From: Streptomyces sp. TBY4
GTDB lineage: Bacteria; Actinomycetota; Actinomycetes; Streptomycetales; Streptomycetaceae
Assembly: GCF_024213195.1 (NCBI RefSeq)
Contig: NZ_JANAVF010000014.1
Location: forward strand, 62,001-126,000
Reading direction: 5' to 3'
Length of the DNA stretch: 64,000 bases
Positions 26,033-34,099 of this stretch are shown piece by piece (position 1 is the stretch's first letter; every line of letters begins with the position of its first letter). Under the pieces are notes generated by a model, which did not search any database, was not told where the DNA came from, and saw nothing but the letters and a program-made list of their open reading frames with translations. Made by a program: the position numbers and the translations under genes.

Positions 26033-26608
26033 ATGACCGCGCAGTCCCGCGTCCCTTCCTCCTCCTCTTCCTCCTCGCCCCACGTGCACTCCCCCGTGCC
26101 CGCCTCCCCCGTCCCCCGGCCCCCTTCTTCCGCTACGTGTCCCCCCGCGCGCCCGGTTCCGCCCTTCGCCCCGCTCCGTGTGGGCCGGGCCGGGGACCGG
26201 CTGCGCAGGGCCGTACGGCGCCGGCGACGCGGGGCCGCGGCCGGGCTGGCCGTCGTGGCGGCCGTGCTGGCGGTGGGCGGCACCGAGGCGCGGGCCTCGC
26301 GGGGTTCCGCACCGCCCGCGGCGCAGCCCCCTCCGGCGGCGGTACGGCTGGTGTCGGCCCCGGTGCGCATCGCGGACGCGGCGACGGTGCGGCTACTGCG
26401 GCCCGGGGACCGGGTGGACGTGGTCGCCGCGGAGCGCGGCGGGCCGCCCCGGGTGGTGGCGGCGGGGGCCCGGGTCACCCAAGTGCCCCCTGCGGAGCAG
26501 GGAGTCGGGGACGGCGGGGCCCTGGTGGTGCTGTCCGTTCCCCGGGACACCGCGCGGGCCCTCGTGGGCGCGGGAACCGTGTCCCGACTGGCGGTGACAT
26601 TGTGTTGA
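26033..26608 (+). CDS. SAF-domain (CpaB/RcpC-like) protein
   Basis: A 191-residue protein with a Ser/Pro-rich N-terminal tail, an Arg-rich stretch and one transmembrane segment (about 67-82, GLAVVAAVLAVGGTEA). A small extracytoplasmic domain follows, reading VRIADAATVRLLRPGDRVDVVAA, the CpaB/RcpC SAF signature. CpaB proteins belong to Flp pilus assembly, but no pilus genes are nearby, so its role is open. No good ribosome-binding site; the start is tentative. The 182 bp upstream contain nothing I can name. Confidence 0.7.
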   Translation: MTAQSRVPSSSSSSSPHVHSPVPASPVPRPPSSATCPPARPVPPFAPLRVGRAGDRLRRAVRRRRRGAAAGLAVVAAVLAVGGTEARASRGSAPPAAQPPPAAVRLVSAPVRIADAATVRLLRPGDRVDVVAAERGGPPRVVAAGARVTQVPPAEQGVGDGGALVVLSVPRDTARALVGAGTVSRLAVTLC

Positions 26609-26731
26609 ATCGCACGAACGAGCGATCAAGTCGCCTTGAGGGGGGAGTCGATTGGACACCCCGGGCCCAAACTGCCGTAGCTTTCGGAACCGTTGGCTCC
26701 ATGTTCGGCAGATACGAAGAAAGGCTCACTG

Positions 26732-27232
26732 GTGAGCGAGAAGAAGAAGGAGAGCATCCTGGCGGGCTTCAAGGCCTTCCTGATGCGCGGCAACGTGGTG
26801 GACCTGGCGGTCGCCGTGGTCATCGGTGCCGCGTTCACGAACATCGTGAACTCCGTGGTGAAGGGCATCATCGGCCCGCTGGTGGGTGCCATCGGGACGA
26901 AGAACCTGGACGTCTACTCCTCGTGCCTGAAGGACCCTTGCGGCATCGGCGCGAACGGCGAGCCGACCGGCGTCAACATCATGTGGGGCTCGGTGCTGAA
27001 CGCGGCGCTCAGCTTCCTGATCACCGCCGCGGTCGTCTACTTCCTGATGGTCCTGCCGATGGCGAAGTACCTCGCCAAGGTGGAGCAGCGCCGCAAGGCG
27101 AAGGAAGGCGTCCAGGAGACCATGGAGATCACCGAGCTGGTGGTCCTCAAGGAGATCCGCGACGAGCTGATCGCCCAGCGCGGCGCGGGTGGCGGGAACG
27201 CCCACTCCGGCGCTCCGGGCCCCCGGCTCTAG
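26732..27232 (+). CDS. mscL: Large-conductance mechanosensitive channel MscL
   Basis: A 166-residue channel. The N-terminal amphipathic helix and TM1 (GFKAFLMRGNVVDLAVAVVIGAAF) carry the conserved MscL motif, and TM2 is ALSFLITAAVVYFLMVL. The periplasmic loop contains two Cys (SSCLKDPCG), which is longer than in E. coli MscL. A C-terminal charged helix is present. GTG 26732 follows AAAGG. It releases solutes on hypo-osmotic shock. Confidence 0.95.
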   Translation: MSEKKKESILAGFKAFLMRGNVVDLAVAVVIGAAFTNIVNSVVKGIIGPLVGAIGTKNLDVYSSCLKDPCGIGANGEPTGVNIMWGSVLNAALSFLITAAVVYFLMVLPMAKYLAKVEQRRKAKEGVQETMEITELVVLKEIRDELIAQRGAGGGNAHSGAPGPRL

Positions 27233-27245
27233 GCGGGTCCCGCGG

Positions 27246-27476
27246 TCAGACGTGGTGCGGGGGCTTCTCGTCGAGGAAGCGGGCCAGATCGGCCGCGCTT
27301 CCGCCGGCGGGGGGCCGCTCGCCCCAGCCCCGGTCGGTGTCGTCCGAGGACTGCTGGTCGAGCGGGTCGCCGAAGTCCAGCCGCGGCTTCGGCCGGGGCT
27401 TCGGCTCGGGCTGGGCCGACTGGGACTTCGGCTGGGGCTTCGGGGCCTGCGGGTCGGTGGCGGGGGCGTCGCTCAT
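27246..27476 (-). CDS. Small Pro/Gln/Lys-rich hypothetical protein
   Basis: A 76-residue hydrophilic protein with a disordered N-terminal half (repeated PKPQPK and EPKPRPKPR) and a short C-terminal helix (AADLARFLDEKPPHH). GGAGG lies just before ATG 27476, and TACCCT-N6-ATG would also allow a leaderless start. It is convergent with mscL, 13 bp apart. I do not recognise a family. Confidence 0.65.
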   Translation of the reverse strand: MSDAPATDPQAPKPQPKSQSAQPEPKPRPKPRLDFGDPLDQQSSDDTDRGWGERPPAGGSAADLARFLDEKPPHHV

Positions 27477-27513
27477 GCCTCCAGGGTACGGCCGCCCCCG
27501 CCACCGGCCCCGC

Positions 27514-28947
27514 TCAGCTGGGAGCCTCGGCGCCCTTGCGGGCGTAGAACCAGTAGCACACCACCAGGCACGTGGCGTAGAAGCCGATGAAGATCCACAG
27601 TGCGTTGGTGACGGCCATGGCCGCGAACATCGCGGGGATGAAGAAGAAGCCGTAGGCGGCGATGGCCGAGGAGAAGCCGGTGACGGCTCCCGACTCCATC
27701 TCGGACTGCTTCAGCGCCGCGGCCTGCGCCTCCGGTCCCTTGCCCTCGGCCTCCTTCATGTGGTGGTCCCGGAAGATCACCGGGATCTGCCGGAAGGTCG
27801 AGCCGTTGCCCAGGCCGGAGAAGGCGAAGGCCACCAGGAAGCCGATGTAGAAGGGCCAGAAGTTGCCCTCCTGGCTTCCGTGCGGCAGCGCGAAGATCAC
27901 CACGACCAGCGCCGCCGCCATGCCGATGAAGGACAGGATGGTGACCCTGGCTCCGCCGATCTTGTCCGAGAGCCAGCCGCCGCCCCAGCGCGTGAGGGCC
28001 CCGATGAACGGGCCGATCCAGGCGTAGGTGGTGGCCTGGTAGCCCTGCCCCTCGAAGTTGTTCTTGATCAGCAGCGGCAGGGCGGCCGCGAAGCCGATGA
28101 AGGAGCCGAAGGTGCCGACGTAGAGCCAGGTCATCAGCCAGTTGTGCTTGCGCTTGAAGATGATCTTCTGCTGGCTGAAGGGGGCCGCGGCCACCTTGAG
28201 GTCGTTCATCAGGAACCAGGCGGCGAGCGCCATGATGACCAGCAGCGGCACCCACAGGAAGGCGCCGTTCTGCAGCCAGACGTCGGTGTTCTTCTTCGCG
28301 TCGTGTTGCGGTCCGCCCGCCGGGGCGCCCAGGACGGCCGCGGTGACCACCAGCGGGGCGACCAGCTGGACCACGCTCACGCCGAGGTTGCCGAGGCCGC
28401 CGTTGAGGCCGTTGGCACTGCCCTTCTCCCGCTTCGGGAAGAAGAAGCCGATGTTCGCCATCGAGGAGGCGAAGTTGGCGCCGCCGATGCCGCAGACGGC
28501 CGCGATCAGCGCCAGCTCCCAGTAGGGAGTGCCGGTGTCCTGGAGGGCGAAGCCCAGCCACAGCATCGGTGCGATCAGGATGATCGTGCTGAAGGCGGTG
28601 AACTTCCGCTCCCCGAACATCGGCCCGATGAAGGTGTAGAGGATGCGGAACGTGCCGCCGGTGATGCCGGGGATGGCGGTCAGCCAGAACAGCTGCGACT
28701 TCGAGAAGCCGAAGCCGACGTCGTTCAGCCTGACCACGGTCACCGACCAGACCTGCCAGACCACGAAGCCGAGCATCAGGGCCGGGATCGAGACCCACAG
28801 GTTGCGCTGGGCGACCCGGTGGCCGGTGGACTGCCAGAAGCCCTCGTCCTCGGGCCGCCAGTCGGCGATGGTGGCCCCGGGCTTGTAGCTCTCGGCGCGG
28901 TGGCTGCGGGGCGCCGGCGGAGTCGGCGTGGGAATCGACATGGTCAT
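27514..28947 (-). CDS. narK: Nitrate/nitrite transporter (NarK family), copy 1
   Basis: A 477-residue MFS transporter of the NNP family with 12 helices. The nitrate signature is seen twice in divergent form (GIGGANFASSMANIGFFFPKREKGSANGLNGGLGNLG and GLGNGSTFRQIPVIF). A long cytoplasmic insert (QQKIIFKRKHNWLMTWLY) follows helix 6. ATG 28947 overlaps the stop of the upstream small membrane protein by 4 bp, making it last in the six-gene nitrate reductase operon. It probably imports nitrate for the reductase or exports nitrite. It is a paralogue of the gene at 39079. Confidence 0.92.
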   Translation of the reverse strand: MTMSIPTPTPPAPRSHRAESYKPGATIADWRPEDEGFWQSTGHRVAQRNLWVSIPALMLGFVVWQVWSVTVVRLNDVGFGFSKSQLFWLTAIPGITGGTFRILYTFIGPMFGERKFTAFSTIILIAPMLWLGFALQDTGTPYWELALIAAVCGIGGANFASSMANIGFFFPKREKGSANGLNGGLGNLGVSVVQLVAPLVVTAAVLGAPAGGPQHDAKKNTDVWLQNGAFLWVPLLVIMALAAWFLMNDLKVAAAPFSQQKIIFKRKHNWLMTWLYVGTFGSFIGFAAALPLLIKNNFEGQGYQATTYAWIGPFIGALTRWGGGWLSDKIGGARVTILSFIGMAAALVVVIFALPHGSQEGNFWPFYIGFLVAFAFSGLGNGSTFRQIPVIFRDHHMKEAEGKGPEAQAAALKQSEMESGAVTGFSSAIAAYGFFFIPAMFAAMAVTNALWIFIGFYATCLVVCYWFYARKGAEAPS

Positions 28948-29312
28948 CGGTCCTTCGGGTCGAGGAGCCACAGTCCGATCACGACGAGGAAGGACAGGAT
29001 CAGGAATCCCGCGCCCCACCAGGCCGTGCCGGTGTTTCCCTTCATCCACTCGTTGACGGTCACGGTGAGCGCCCAGAGCTGGCCGATCACGACCGTGAGG
29101 GCCAGGGCCAGGCGCGCGTTCAGGCGTGAGGAGCGCTCGGGCTCCTGCTCGGTGCCGGCTCCCGGACCGGGGCCCGTGTGCCGGATCCGGGGGTCCCCGT
29201 ACCCGCTGGTGGAGCGGATCTGCGGGTACCGTTCGCGCACCGGGCGGTTGAGCCGCGGCTCGGCACTGCCCGGGTGGTACTCCGGTCGGGGCGGCAGCGG
29301 TGTCTCGCTCAT
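28944..29312 (-). CDS. Small two-helix membrane protein of the nitrate reductase operon
   Basis: A 122-residue protein with a 70-residue hydrophilic, Pro/Arg-rich N-terminus and two transmembrane helices (about 72-92 and 97-116). It ends in LLDPKDR. AGGAGG precedes ATG 29312. Its start and stop overlap the neighbours by 4 bp each, so it is made in fixed ratio with the Rieske protein and NarK. It may be a membrane anchor or small subunit of the complex; I recognise no family. Confidence 0.78.
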   Translation of the reverse strand: MSETPLPPRPEYHPGSAEPRLNRPVRERYPQIRSTSGYGDPRIRHTGPGPGAGTEQEPERSSRLNARLALALTVVIGQLWALTVTVNEWMKGNTGTAWWGAGFLILSFLVVIGLWLLDPKDR

Positions 29313-29983
29313 GTGGGCCTCCTCTCGGTGGTGCCCGCCCGGGCCGCGCCCGGGCAGCCCAGACGGGCGGACTCCACCGGGTGGGAGTCGCCGAACTGCC
29401 GGCACAGCGCGTCCTTGGCGGGCTCTCCCGACCGGGCGGTGGCGACGGCCCAGACGCTGCCGTCGGCCTGCTCGGTCAGGTAGATCCTCGGCAGCGGTCG
29501 CGGCGGCGGACCGGCCGTCACCTCGCCGGTGCGGGCGTCGAAGACACCCTCGTGGCACGGGCAGTACAGCTCCCCGTCGGGGCCCCGGTCCTCGCGCCAC
29601 AGCACCCCGCAGGCCAGGTGGGTGCAGACGGCGGAGTAGCCCACGAGGGAGCCGTCCCCGAGGCGCACGGCCAGGGCCCGGTCGTCCTCGCCGGGGAAGC
29701 GGAAGGCCACGGACTGGCCGGGCGGCAGCAGGTCGGCCACCTTCTTCGGGTCGGGCAGGCCCTCGTTGTCCCCGTGCCGGTGCAGGATGCCCGCGGCGAC
29801 GCCCACACCACCGATGGCGAGTCCCCCGGAGACGGTGGCGACGATCCGCAGGTAGTCGCGGCGGGTGGTGAGGGAGTCGGCGCTGATCCGGTCGCGCAGC
29901 TGCGCGACGGCCGCGTCGGCGGCCGCTCCGCCGTCGTCCGGTCCCGGGCCCGGGTGTGGAGGGGGCTGTTCGGTGACGCTCAT
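29309..29983 (-). CDS. Rieske [2Fe-2S] protein with twin-arginine signal anchor
   Basis: A 224-residue protein. A hydrophilic N-terminus carries the Tat motif TTRRDYLRI (Arg41-Arg42), then one hydrophobic helix (about 47-66) that probably stays as an anchor. The Rieske domain has Cys120-x-His122 and Cys141-x2-His144, plus Cys125 and Cys143 for the usual disulfide. As in QcrA-type proteins, the cluster may face the outside of the membrane. It is embedded by 4-bp overlaps between the dicluster ferredoxin and the small membrane protein. A likely electron carrier between quinol/cytochrome and the reductase. Confidence 0.9.
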   Translation of the reverse strand: MSVTEQPPPHPGPGPDDGGAAADAAVAQLRDRISADSLTTRRDYLRIVATVSGGLAIGGVGVAAGILHRHGDNEGLPDPKKVADLLPPGQSVAFRFPGEDDRALAVRLGDGSLVGYSAVCTHLACGVLWREDRGPDGELYCPCHEGVFDARTGEVTAGPPPRPLPRIYLTEQADGSVWAVATARSGEPAKDALCRQFGDSHPVESARLGCPGAARAGTTERRPT

Positions 29984-30579
29984 CGCACGTCCCTTCCGTT
30001 GATCTCGACGACGGGCAGACCGCCGGGGACGGGCCACTGGACCTTGTCGGCGGGGACGACCATGGCCACGCCGGTCTGGACGACGACGTCGCCGAAGACG
30101 AAGGAGTCGGCCACCTGGACCCCGGGGCGCTCCGCCTGGAGCTCTTCGAGGGTTCCGTAGAAGAGGGCGCCCGTCGGGCAGACGGTCGCGCACATGGGGG
30201 CGAGGCCGTAGGCGGTGCGGTCGTAGCAGAGGTTGCACTTCATCTGCAGCTTGGCCTGGAGGTCGATCTTCGGGATGCCGAAGGGGCAGGCGTTGACGCA
30301 GTTGGAGCAGCCGATGCAGCGGGTGGTGTCGGCCTGCTGGACCACCCCGTCGGCGGTCACCAGGATCGCGTCGGCGGGACAGACCTCGGCGCAGGGCGCG
30401 ACCGGGTCCTCGCAGTGCATGCAGACGCTCGGAAGGGAGGCGACGGACATGCCGGGTTCGGTGTAGTCCAGGTGGATCATCGATTTGCCCCGGTGCGAAT
30501 CGCACTCGCGGCAGGCCGAGACGCACGCCTGGCAGCCGATGCAGCGACCCGGGTCGATGAAGATGGTGCGGCCCATCAT
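29980..30579 (-). CDS. 4Fe-4S dicluster ferredoxin subunit (NrfC/DmsB-like)
   Basis: A 199-residue iron-sulfur protein. Cys groups: CIGCQACVSACRECD, CMHCEDPVAPCAEVCP, CIGCSNCVNACPFG and CNLCYDR...CATVCPTGA, enough for up to four [4Fe-4S] clusters. No signal peptide. Such subunits relay electrons to the molybdenum subunit encoded immediately upstream (6 bp gap). The stop overlaps the Rieske start by 4 bp. Confidence 0.92.
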   Translation of the reverse strand: MMGRTIFIDPGRCIGCQACVSACRECDSHRGKSMIHLDYTEPGMSVASLPSVCMHCEDPVAPCAEVCPADAILVTADGVVQQADTTRCIGCSNCVNACPFGIPKIDLQAKLQMKCNLCYDRTAYGLAPMCATVCPTGALFYGTLEELQAERPGVQVADSFVFGDVVVQTGVAMVVPADKVQWPVPGGLPVVEINGRDVR

Positions 30580-30585
30580 GGCGGG

Positions 30586-32916
30586 TCAGCTCCTCTCCGC
30601 CGTGCCACGGCCCTGCGGGGACGTGGGGGGCAGGGGGTCGGTGCGCGAGACCTGGGTCTCCGGATAGGCCTCGCGGCCCGGCGGGGTGGGAGGCGCCGGC
30701 ACCTCGTCGACCTTCTCGGCGGCCTCGATCCGGGCGGCGCAGACCTTGTACTCGGGGATCTTCGAGCGGGGGTCGAGGGCGTCGATGGTCAGGGCGTTCG
30801 CGGCCGTCGGGACGGGCCAGTGGTACGGGATGAAGACGGTGTCGGGCCGGATCGCCTCGGTGACCAGGGCCGGGAACACCTCGCTGCCGCGCCGGGTGAC
30901 CACCCGCACCGGGTCTCCGTTGCGGAAGCCGAGCGAGGGGTGGACCTCCACCCAGGGGCGGGGGGTCTGCTCGACGAGGGCGCCCAGGCGGCGGGTCTGG
31001 TTGCCGGAGAGGAAGTGCGCGACGGTACGGCCCGTGGTGAGGGAGAGCGGGTACTCCTCGGTGTAGGGGTCCATGGGCGGATGCCATTCCACGACCTGCA
31101 TGTGGATCTTGCCGTCGGGGTGGTAGGTCCGGCCGTCCTCGAACAGCCGGGGGGTGCCCGGGTGCTCGGTGGAGGGGCAGGGCCAGGCGATCCCGCCCGT
31201 CTCGTCGAGGCGGTCGTAGGTGATGCCGTAGTAGTCGTTGACCGTGCCGGCGGAGGCGACGCGCAGCTCCTCGAACACCTCGCGGGAGCCGGGGAAGTCG
31301 AAGTGCTTCCCGGCGCCGAGCCGTCGGGCGAGCTCACAGATGACCCAGGTGTCGGTGCGCACCCCGGCGGGGGGTTCCTGGGCCTTGTTGTGCTTGACCA
31401 CGCGGGCCTCGGCGTTGGCCATCACGCCCTCGTCCTCGGCCCAGGTGGTGACGGGGAAGACCACGTGGGCGTTGGCCGCGGTCTCGGAGAGGAAGAAGTC
31501 GAACTGGGCGTGGAACTCGGCGGTGTCGTAGCCGTCCTTGACCACCGCGTAGTTGGGGAGGGAGACGAAGGGGTTGTTGCAGATGCCGATGAGCCCGCGG
31601 ATCTCCTTCCGCTGCATCTGCCAGACCATCTCCATCATGGAGGTGCCGGCGCCGGGGAGTTCGGACTCCTCGATGCCCCAGATCTGGCAGATCTGCTTGC
31701 GGTGCTCCGGGTTGCTGATGGAGCGGCCGCCGGGCAGCAGGTCGGACTTCTGGCCGTGCTCGCGGCCGCCCTGGCCGTTGCCCTGCCCGGTGATGGTGCC
31801 GTAGCCGGCTCCGGGCTTGCCGATGTGTCCGGTGGCCACGCAGAGGTTGATGACGGACAGGCAGTTCTCGACGCCCTGGGAGTGGTGCTCGATGCCGCGG
31901 GCGTGCCAGGCCATGGCCTTGTCCGCGCCGGCGAAGACGCGGGCCACCTGGACGATCTGCGAGGCCGGCACCCCGCAGATCTCCGCGGACCGGGACGGCG
32001 GGTACTCGGCGACGGTCTTCTTGACCTCCTCCCAGCCGGTGGTGTTCGCGGCGATGTAGGCCTCGTCGGTGAGGCCCTCGGCGATGACCACGTTCAGGAC
32101 GGCGTTGAAGAAGGCGGAGTCGGTGCCGGGCTTGATCGCGACGTGGATGTCGGCGGTGCGGGCGATGGCCGTCTCGCGCGGGTCGATCACGATCAGGGAG
32201 GCGCCGCGGTCCCGGGCGCCCCACAGGTACTGGGTCATCACGGGGAAGCACTCCCCCACGTTCGACCCGGCGATGAGCAGGCAGTCGGTGAGGAGGATGT
32301 CGGAGAAGGGGTTGCCGGCCCGGTCGATGCCGAAGGCCAGCTTGTTGGCCCCGGCGGCGCTGACCATGCACAGGCGGCCGTTGTAGTCCACGTGCTTGGT
32401 CTTCAGGGCGACGCGGGCGAACTTGCCGACCAGATAGGTCTTCTCGGAGAACAGGCTGGCTCCGCCGAGCAGCCCGAAGGCGTCGTTGCCGTGGGCCTCC
32501 TGGATGCGCCGGACCTCGGAGACGGTGAAGTCGAGGGCCTCCTCCCAGGAGCACTCCCTGAACTCCTCGTCCCGGGAGCGGCGCATGAGCGGGGCGGTCA
32601 GCCGGTCGGGGTGGTTGACCTGTTGGTAGGCGTTGATGCCCTTGGGGCAGAGCCGCATCCGGTTGATGTCGTGGTTGCGGGGCTCGACGCCGAAGACCTT
32701 GCCGCCCTTGTCCACGCGCAGGTACATCCCGCACTGCACACCGCAGAAGCAGCAGTGCGTGGGGACCAGGGTCTCGCCGTTCTGGTCGGCGTGCCACTGG
32801 TCGGCGGGGATGCCTCCGGCGTCGCGGAAGTTGCGGGTGCCGGGCGGTGCGATGGAGGGGTCGATGGAGACGCGTACGGGCCGGGACGCGGCCTTGGCGG
32901 GGTCGGTCGCGGTCAC
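30586..32916 (-). CDS. NasA/NapA-type molybdopterin nitrate reductase catalytic subunit
   Basis: A 776-residue bis-MGD oxidoreductase. An N-terminal [4Fe-4S] site Cys55-x2-Cys58-x3-Cys62-x27-Cys90 is present. The likely Mo ligand is Cys183 in NGRLCMVSAAGANKLAFG, matching the LCM-S pattern of assimilatory/periplasmic nitrate reductases; in formate dehydrogenases the Cys or Sec is followed by His. C-terminal MGD-binding region LTTGRTVAHFLSGNQTRRLG. No Tat signal, so it should be cytoplasmic. GTG 32916 overlaps the membrane subunit stop. Nitrate is the most likely substrate given NarK in the same operon and nirBD nearby; formate is the main alternative. Confidence 0.85.
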   Translation of the reverse strand: MTATDPAKAASRPVRVSIDPSIAPPGTRNFRDAGGIPADQWHADQNGETLVPTHCCFCGVQCGMYLRVDKGGKVFGVEPRNHDINRMRLCPKGINAYQQVNHPDRLTAPLMRRSRDEEFRECSWEEALDFTVSEVRRIQEAHGNDAFGLLGGASLFSEKTYLVGKFARVALKTKHVDYNGRLCMVSAAGANKLAFGIDRAGNPFSDILLTDCLLIAGSNVGECFPVMTQYLWGARDRGASLIVIDPRETAIARTADIHVAIKPGTDSAFFNAVLNVVIAEGLTDEAYIAANTTGWEEVKKTVAEYPPSRSAEICGVPASQIVQVARVFAGADKAMAWHARGIEHHSQGVENCLSVINLCVATGHIGKPGAGYGTITGQGNGQGGREHGQKSDLLPGGRSISNPEHRKQICQIWGIEESELPGAGTSMMEMVWQMQRKEIRGLIGICNNPFVSLPNYAVVKDGYDTAEFHAQFDFFLSETAANAHVVFPVTTWAEDEGVMANAEARVVKHNKAQEPPAGVRTDTWVICELARRLGAGKHFDFPGSREVFEELRVASAGTVNDYYGITYDRLDETGGIAWPCPSTEHPGTPRLFEDGRTYHPDGKIHMQVVEWHPPMDPYTEEYPLSLTTGRTVAHFLSGNQTRRLGALVEQTPRPWVEVHPSLGFRNGDPVRVVTRRGSEVFPALVTEAIRPDTVFIPYHWPVPTAANALTIDALDPRSKIPEYKVCAARIEAAEKVDEVPAPPTPPGREAYPETQVSRTDPLPPTSPQGRGTAERS

Positions 32917-34007
32917 TTGAAGCCCTTCTTGACGTGGGTCAGGTAGGCGTTGCCGCGCAGGACCCGCTTGCAGCGCGGGCAGTACTCGACGAAGGCGTTG
33001 AAGTCGAGCTTCAGGTCCTGCATGGTGCCGCGCAGGTTCTCCACGTAGGGCGTGGTGTCGATGGGCTCCCCGCAGCGCTTGCAGGCGAAGACCTGTTCGT
33101 CCTGGCGGGCCGTGTACTTGAAGAGCTGCATGCCGACGGCGGCCGGGCGCTGGACGATGTGGAAGAACTTCCCGAACGGGATGTAGATGAGGGTGAACAC
33201 CACCGACACCATGTGCAGGATCGCGAGGAACTCGTACCCGCCGCCGTGCAGGAAGATCGAGGAGAAGGTCAGCAGCAGGCCGGTCACCGAGATCACGATC
33301 AGGCAGATCAGCGGGAGCAGGTCGTAGGCGAAGCGCTGGCCGGTCATCGCGCCGCGGTCCTTCATCCGCCGGTACAGGAAGTACGAGGCGCCGGGGATGA
33401 CGAGGACGGCGGCGATGTCCAGGCCGTGGAACATCAGCCAGCCCAGGACGCTGAGGGCGTCGAAGCCGAGCACCTTGAAGCCCCAGACCCGCATGTCGTA
33501 GCCGGGGCCCGCGCCGCTGTCCGCGGTGAAGGTGAACCAGCCCCAGGTCAGCGGGAAGGTGATGGCCGCGGCCAGGAGGCAGCCCCAGAACATCAGCTGG
33601 TGGGCGATCCAGCGGGAGCGGGAGCGCGCGCCGAGGAACTTCTGGAAGCCGAGGTAGGTGGCGATCATCTTCGGCAGGGCGGTGGGTGCCTTGCGGAAGT
33701 TCTCGGCCGAGAAGAAGCTGCCGAAGCCCTTCTTGAACAGGCGGCGCGCGCCGGGGGCCGAGACCCACACCGTGTACCGGTAGGCCACGCCGAACGCCAG
33801 GAAGACGGTGGCGACGGCGTAGGGCAGGAGGGCGGAGTCGAAGTCCCGCAGCAGCCTGCTGCCGAGCACGATCGCGAGGATGAGGAGGAGCGAGACGACG
33901 GTGCCGGCCAGGGTGGCTCGTGCGGTGACGGACCGCCCGGCCGGCGGCGGGGTCTCGGGCGCCGGTGGGGGCGGCGCGGCATCGATGACATCTGAGGGCT
34001 CGGACAC
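32913..34007 (-). CDS. Cytochrome b-like membrane subunit with C-terminal zinc ribbon
   Basis: A 364-residue protein with about six transmembrane helices between residues 30 and 295 and His residues in several of them (WIAHQLMFWG, WLMFHGLDIAAV, FLAILHMVSVV), resembling NarI/HdrE-type quinol-oxidising cytochromes. The last 60 residues have two CxxC pairs (CKRCGEP and CPRCKRV), probably a zinc ribbon or cluster site at the cytoplasmic face. First gene of the operon, from GTG 34007 behind a TAGCGT-N6 leaderless promoter. Its stop overlaps the catalytic subunit start. Probably passes quinol electrons to the iron-sulfur subunits. Confidence 0.78.
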   Translation of the reverse strand: MSEPSDVIDAAPPPPAPETPPPAGRSVTARATLAGTVVSLLLILAIVLGSRLLRDFDSALLPYAVATVFLAFGVAYRYTVWVSAPGARRLFKKGFGSFFSAENFRKAPTALPKMIATYLGFQKFLGARSRSRWIAHQLMFWGCLLAAAITFPLTWGWFTFTADSGAGPGYDMRVWGFKVLGFDALSVLGWLMFHGLDIAAVLVIPGASYFLYRRMKDRGAMTGQRFAYDLLPLICLIVISVTGLLLTFSSIFLHGGGYEFLAILHMVSVVFTLIYIPFGKFFHIVQRPAAVGMQLFKYTARQDEQVFACKRCGEPIDTTPYVENLRGTMQDLKLDFNAFVEYCPRCKRVLRGNAYLTHVKKGFK

Positions 34008-34013
34008 AGCACC

Positions 34014-34019
34014 ACGCTA
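34014..34019 (-). promoter_or_regulatory. -10 element of the nitrate reductase operon
   Basis: On the minus strand TAGCGT is followed by 6 nt and GTG 34007, the leaderless geometry seen elsewhere in the window. The gap to the pflA stop is only 92 bp. Confidence 0.55.
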
Positions 34020-34099
34020 GGTGGTCTGTACCGATTCAGCCCGTTATGTAGAGCTTACAGGTCCGCCATTCGGGTGATGGCCTGAACAAGCCCGGCCTC

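Noticed and set aside
25897..29871. Plus-strand open frame of over 1300 codons
   Set aside because: Crosses the SAF-domain and MscL genes in another frame and the narK operon in antisense; no domain is visible.
30586..32916. Formate dehydrogenase call for the molybdenum oxidoreductase, tempting because pyruvate formate-lyase is next door
   Set aside because: The ligand motif is LCMVS rather than Cys/Sec followed by His, and the operon contains NarK. Kept as an alternative only.
34023..34085. TGTA...TACA inverted repeat before the nitrate reductase operon as a regulator site
   Set aside because: Arms are only four bases and the centre does not pair; not above background.
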